A DNA stretch of 8,670 nt from an uncultured Microbacteriaceae bacterium. GTDB lineage: Bacteria; Actinomycetota; Actinomycetes; Actinomycetales; Microbacteriaceae. Position 1 is the stretch's first letter; each line of letters begins with the position of its first letter. Shown here piece by piece: positions 6,430 through 8,670 of this stretch. The stretch covers positions 1-8,670 of the forward strand of contig CAMLMQ010000128.1 in assembly GCA_946481135.1 (NCBI GenBank). Reading direction: 5' to 3'. Under the pieces are notes generated by a model. The model searched no databases. It saw only the letters and a list, made by a program, of their open reading frames with translations, and was not told the origin of the DNA. The position numbers were made by a program, and so were the translations under genes.

Positions 6430-7486
6430 AGGGAGTGCGAACCGCGCAGCCGCACGACTCGCGGGGAACGAACTCGACGGGCAGGACGAGGTGCTCCTCG
6501 CCGCCCGCCGGACGCGTTCCGCCGACGAGGTCGAACAGCCGCTCGGTCGCGAGACGTGCCATGTGTTCCGCCGGCACGTGCATCGTGGCGATCCCCGGAG
6601 TCGTGACCCGGCTGAGGCCGAAGTCGTCGAATCCGACGATCGAGAGGTCGGAGGGAACCCGCCGTCCGGCGGCGATGAGCTCGCTCATCGCGCCGAGGGC
6701 GAGCTCGTCGTTCGCCGCGACGAGGCCGTCGAAGTCCGCGTCGGCGAGCAGCTCCCGCGCGATGCGACGCCCGTCCTCCTCGCTGAAGTCACCTTCGATG
6801 ACCCGTCCGTCGACGCCCGCGTCGCGCACGGCGTCGAGGAAGCCTCCTCGGCGGTCGATGGCCGACTGGTGGTCGAGCGGACCGCTCAGGTGGATCAGCC
6901 GTCGGCGACCGTGATCCCAGATGAGGTGCTCGGTGGCGCGGCGCTCGGCGTCGCGGTCGTCGACGCCGACGCTGATGGCGTCGGGGAGGTCGGGGAACCG
7001 TCCGAGAAGCACGACGGGCAGGCCGGTCTCGACGAGGCGCGCGATCCCGGGGTCGGTGGAGGCGGCGCTTGTCACGATCGCCCCGTCGACGGAGCCCGAA
7101 CGCATGACCCGCTCGTAGGCGGCGACGCCGTGCGACTCGGCGACCGTCGTCGCGGGGTTCGTGGAGATGACGAGCTGCGCGTCGCGCTCGGTCGTCACCT
7201 CGGTCACCCCCATGAGCACGTGCATGAAGTAGGGGTGCCCGAAGACGTGCTGTCCGGTGTTCGGCACGATGACGGCGACGGCGTCGGCGCGTCGGGCGCG
7301 CAGGGCACGACCCGCGGAGTTGGCGACGTAGCCGAGTTCGTCGGCGATTCCGCGCACGCGCTCCTTGGTCTCGCGACCGATGCGCGGGTGGTCTTGCAGT
7401 GCCATCGACACGGCGCTGATCGACAGCTCGGCGCGGTCGGCGATCTCGCGCAGGGTCACACCTCGCGCGGCATCGGGTGCGGCCAC
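6428..7486 (-). CDS. LacI-family transcriptional repressor of the sugar operon
   Basis: This encodes 352 aa. The N-terminal helix-turn-helix, TLREIADRAELSISAVSMAL (11-30), is followed by the third helix and the hinge region YVANSAGRAL (53-62), a variant of the family consensus YxPNxxARxL; Leu62 matches the hinge Leu that intercalates at the central CG of LacI operators. Residues 68-340 form the periplasmic-binding-like effector domain. AANDELALGAM (257-267) and VGFDDFG (284-290) are its classic motifs, and it ends near PRESCGC. The GTG at 7484-7486 is chosen because GAGGAGG lies 4 nt upstream and the HTH starts normally from there; a GTG at 7457-7459 would also keep the HTH but lacks such a site. 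It is first in the operon and sits behind two inverted repeats that are probably its own operators. The inducer is likely a sugar released from the imported oligosaccharide. Confidence 0.95.
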   Translation of the reverse strand: MAAPDAARGVTLREIADRAELSISAVSMALQDHPRIGRETKERVRGIADELGYVANSAGRALRARRADAVAVIVPNTGQHVFGHPYFMHVLMGVTEVTTERDAQLVISTNPATTVAESHGVAAYERVMRSGSVDGAIVTSAASTDPGIARLVETGLPVVLLGRFPDLPDAISVGVDDRDAERRATEHLIWDHGRRRLIHLSGPLDHQSAIDRRGGFLDAVRDAGVDGRVIEGDFSEEDGRRIARELLADADFDGLVAANDELALGAMSELIAAGRRVPSDLSIVGFDDFGLSRVTTPGIATMHVPAEHMARLATERLFDLVGGTRPAGGEEHLVLPVEFVPRESCGCAVRTP

Positions 7487-7490
7487 GTGT

Positions 7491-7497
7491 CCTCCTC
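7491..7497 (-). promoter_or_regulatory. Ribosome binding site of the lacI-type gene
   Basis: GAGGAGG on the minus strand, 4 nt before the GTG at 7484-7486, supports that start over longer open frames and over the internal GTG at 7457-7459. Confidence 0.75.
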
Positions 7498-7507
7498 GAC
7501 AGTCGGA

Positions 7508-7525
7508 TGCTGGAACGTTTGAGCA
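7508..7525. promoter_or_regulatory. Putative LacI-type operator, leader copy
   Basis: TGCTGGAACGTTTGAGCA is an inverted repeat of the form TGCTNNAACGTTNNAGCA centred on AACGTT, with the central CG step typical of LacI-family operators. Within a 21-bp stretch (7506-7526) it differs from the second copy (7552-7572) at only two bases. It lies in the predicted 5' leader of lacI, 22 nt before the GTG, where bound repressor could block elongation or cooperate with the other site. Confidence 0.75.
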
Positions 7526-7526
7526 G

Positions 7527-7542
7527 CTCGTCCCGAAACGAG
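7527..7542 (-). other. Leader hairpin between the operators
   Basis: On the minus strand CTCGT and ACGAG flank TTCGGG, giving a short stem, possibly with a T-G pair closing a 4-nt loop, within the predicted lacI leader RNA. It is short and its role is unknown. Confidence 0.25.
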
Positions 7543-7551
7543 AACCGGTTC
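7542..7551. promoter_or_regulatory. Perfect palindrome GAACCGGTTC, possible additional operator
   Basis: A perfect 10-bp palindrome lies between the two TGCTNNAACGTTNNAGCA sites. AACCGGTT-centred palindromes are common LacI-family targets in general, so it may bind a second regulator or this one weakly. Its flanks do not match those of the two main repeats. Confidence 0.35.
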
Positions 7552-7553
7552 GA

Positions 7554-7571
7554 TGCTTTAACGTTTGAGCA
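7554..7571. promoter_or_regulatory. Putative LacI-type operator covering the transcription start
   Basis: TGCTTTAACGTTTGAGCA has the same TGCTNNAACGTTNNAGCA form as the copy at 7508-7525, with a centre-to-centre distance of 46 bp. It begins one base downstream of the predicted -10 hexamer (7573-7578, minus strand) and covers the expected +1 near 7566, an ideal place for repression of the sugar operon. Confidence 0.8.
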
Positions 7572-7572
7572 G

Positions 7573-7602
7573 AACGTAGCGGGTTCGCGCTGCCGGTGTC
7601 AA
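7573..7602 (-). promoter_or_regulatory. Promoter of the lacI-sugar operon
   Basis: On the minus strand a perfect TTGACA (7597-7602) is followed by an 18-bp spacer and TACGTT (7573-7578), which fits the TANNNT actinobacterial -10. Transcription should begin near 7566, leaving a leader of about 80 nt before the lacI GTG. The exact fit of an inverted repeat over the start site supports it. No other convincing promoter is seen inside the operon. Confidence 0.7.
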
Positions 7603-7630
7603 GCAGCGCGTCGCGCCTCGAGCAACGGGG

Positions 7631-7659
7631 TTCCTCGGCCGCCACCGACCGCCTACCGT
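7631..7659 (+). promoter_or_regulatory. Weak candidate promoter of the YetF-like gene
   Basis: TACCGT (7654-7659) fits the TANNNT -10 pattern, with a poor -35 candidate TTCCTC (7631-7636) 17 bp upstream. It would give a leader of roughly 35-40 nt. The match is weak, but the region must hold a promoter for the divergent gene. Confidence 0.3.
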
Positions 7660-7691
7660 GGCCGGATGCCGCGACCGCCGCGGCGAGAGAG

Positions 7692-7696
7692 AGGAG
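7692..7696 (+). promoter_or_regulatory. Ribosome binding site of the YetF-like gene
   Basis: AGGAG within a GAGAGAGAGGAG run lies 6 nt before the ATG at 7703. It decides this start over an ATG at 7658 that would add 15 charged residues. Confidence 0.8.
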
Positions 7697-7702
7697 CCAA
7701 CG

Positions 7703-8218
7703 ATGTGGTTCGACTCGTGGTCCGACCTGGGACGGGTGGCGCTGCTCGGAGCCGCGTCGTACGCGTTCCTCATCCTCGCGCTGCGGGTCGCGGGCAAGCG
7801 CTCCCTCGCCCAGCTCAGCGCCTTCGACTTCGTCGTCACCGTCGCGCTCGGCTCGGTGCTCGCGACGATCCTGCTCAGCAGCGACGTCTCGTTCGCCGAA
7901 GGCGCGCTCGCGTTGAGCCTGCTGATCGCGCTGCAGTTCGCGGTCGCGCTCGCCATCTCACGCCGGCGCGCCGCACGTCGCGTCGCGACATCGGGGGCGA
8001 CTCTCCTCGCGGCCCACGGGGAACTGCTCGACGAGGCCCTCCGGCGTCATCGGCTGGGCCGTGACGACGTGCTCGGCGCGGCGCGCAGTCGGGGCCTCGG
8101 CGACCTGTCGCTCGTGGGCGCCGTGGTGCTGGAGGCCAACGGCGAGATCAGCGTCATCCCGCGCGATCGGCTGGGCGACGGCTCGACGCTGCCGTTCGAG
8201 GAGTTCGCACCGCGCTGA
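7703..8218 (+). CDS. YetF/DUF421-family membrane protein
   Basis: This encodes 171 aa. Three membrane helices are predicted at about 11-29, 42-60 and 65-86, followed by a cytoplasmic domain (87-171). The motif GKRSLAQLSAFDFVVTVALG (31-50) at the end of helix 1 and through helix 2 is diagnostic of the YetF/DUF421 family. The tail contains the family's second conserved patch, DLSLVGAVVLEANGEISVIP (134-153). The biochemical role of this family is not firmly established; some Bacillus members have been linked to spores and membrane phenotypes. At 171 aa it is on the short side for the family, with only one copy of the soluble domain. It is divergent from the sugar operon across a 216-bp gap and has no evident functional link to it. 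Confidence 0.9.
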   Translation: MWFDSWSDLGRVALLGAASYAFLILALRVAGKRSLAQLSAFDFVVTVALGSVLATILLSSDVSFAEGALALSLLIALQFAVALAISRRRAARRVATSGATLLAAHGELLDEALRRHRLGRDDVLGAARSRGLGDLSLVGAVVLEANGEISVIPRDRLGDGSTLPFEEFAPR

Positions 8219-8221
8219 CGA

Positions 8222-8670
8222 TCAGTGCGCGGCGGGTTGCGCCTGCATCGCGTCGATGTACTCCTTGATGCTCGGCATCGCCGTGAGCTTGTCGCGGAAG
8301 AAAGTGTTCACGAGGTTGACGACGCGCGCCTGCGCCCCCGCGACTTCGGCCGTGCGCTGCTCCCCCGTCACCTGGGACTCCAGTGTGCGATTGAGCTGCT
8401 GCAGTGCCTCCACGATCTCCGACTCCTCGGGACCGTCGAGTGCCTTCACGACCTCGAGCACGAGGGCGTCGGCCTGCGCGCGCACGTCGTCGATCGGGAT
8501 GCTCGACCCGGGTTGGGTGGCGTTGTCGAGCGTCACGATGAGCGACCACACCTGGTAGAGGATCGTCGTCGGCTCGTCGAAGAGCTCGCGCACGAAGGCC
8601 GCGTCGAGGTGCCGCCCGGAGAGCCGGAACACGTTGTACATGCGCTTCGCGGCCTTGCCGTAGTTGAGGT
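8222..8670 (-). CDS. Protein of unknown function, C-terminal part (open at right edge)
   Basis: At least 148 codons are open to the window edge. The visible part begins LNYGKAAKRMYNVFRLSG and ends in MQAQPAAH. An ATG lies at 8639-8641, but the reading frame continues upstream with coding-like codons and there is no clear ribosome binding site, so the true start is probably outside. It is soluble and appears largely helical, with regions rich in Glu, Ala, Leu and Val (about visible residues 58-115) and no membrane segment or signal peptide. I do not recognise the family. It converges on the YetF-like gene with only 3 nt between the stop codons, so any terminator for either gene must lie inside the other. 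Confidence 0.7.
   Translation of the reverse strand, partial: LNYGKAAKRMYNVFRLSGRHLDAAFVRELFDEPTTILYQVWSLIVTLDNATQPGSSIPIDDVRAQADALVLEVVKALDGPEESEIVEALQQLNRTLESQVTGEQRTAEVAGAQARVVNLVNTFFRDKLTAMPSIKEYIDAMQAQPAAH

Noticed and set aside
5133..6914. 593-codon plus-strand open frame opposite the binding protein and regulator
   Set aside because: It spans two clear minus-strand genes and reads as charged low-complexity sequence, so it is a high-GC shadow frame.
8219..8221. Terminator between the YetF-like gene and the right-edge gene
   Set aside because: The gap is 3 nt and no hairpin with a T-tract is visible around it.

Overview
The window is very GC-rich and densely packed. It shows GTG and TTG starts, gene overlaps of 4 nt, and a LacI-regulated CUT1 sugar importer with no ATPase of its own. 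Together these point to a high-GC Actinomycetota chromosome. The protein style suggests Microbacteriaceae or a close relative, but that placement is an inference. I see no rRNA, tRNA, CRISPR array, insertion sequence or phage gene.

Left edge (1-648, minus strand): the end of a Tad-type pilus or secretion cluster. In transcription order it holds a small single-helix Flp-like protein, a TadE-like pseudopilin, and the first 26 codons of a second TadE-like protein that runs off the left edge. Reading away from it on the plus strand is a small three-helix membrane protein of unknown function (753-1124).

Centre (1175-7602, minus strand): one oligosaccharide-utilisation operon, read right to left. 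The order is LacI-family regulator, lipoprotein solute-binding protein, two ABC permeases, a GH1-like (clan GH-A) glycosidase and a GH43 glycosidase. From the binding protein onward every junction overlaps (4, 17, 4 and 4 nt), so translation is probably coupled. Neither glycosidase has a signal peptide. The binding protein therefore probably captures an oligosaccharide outside the cell, the permeases import it using an ATPase encoded elsewhere, and the two enzymes cleave it in the cytoplasm. The sugar cannot be named from sequence alone; an arabinose- or xylose-containing oligosaccharide is a reasonable guess from GH43.

Control: upstream of lacI lies a recognisable promoter (TTGACA, 18 bp, TACGTT) and two copies of an 18-bp inverted repeat, TGCTNNAACGTTNNAGCA. 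One copy covers the predicted transcription start and the other lies 46 bp downstream in the leader. This is the most informative unannotated signal in the window and predicts an autoregulated operon.

Right edge: a YetF/DUF421 membrane protein (7703-8218, plus), divergent from the sugar operon, then a protein of unknown function on the minus strand (8222 to the edge) that converges on it with a 3-nt gap.

Overall this is a well-organised but mostly conventional region. I found no clearly new biological system. The twin operators, the divergent GH1-like enzyme and the unusual Flp-like protein deserve the closest look.
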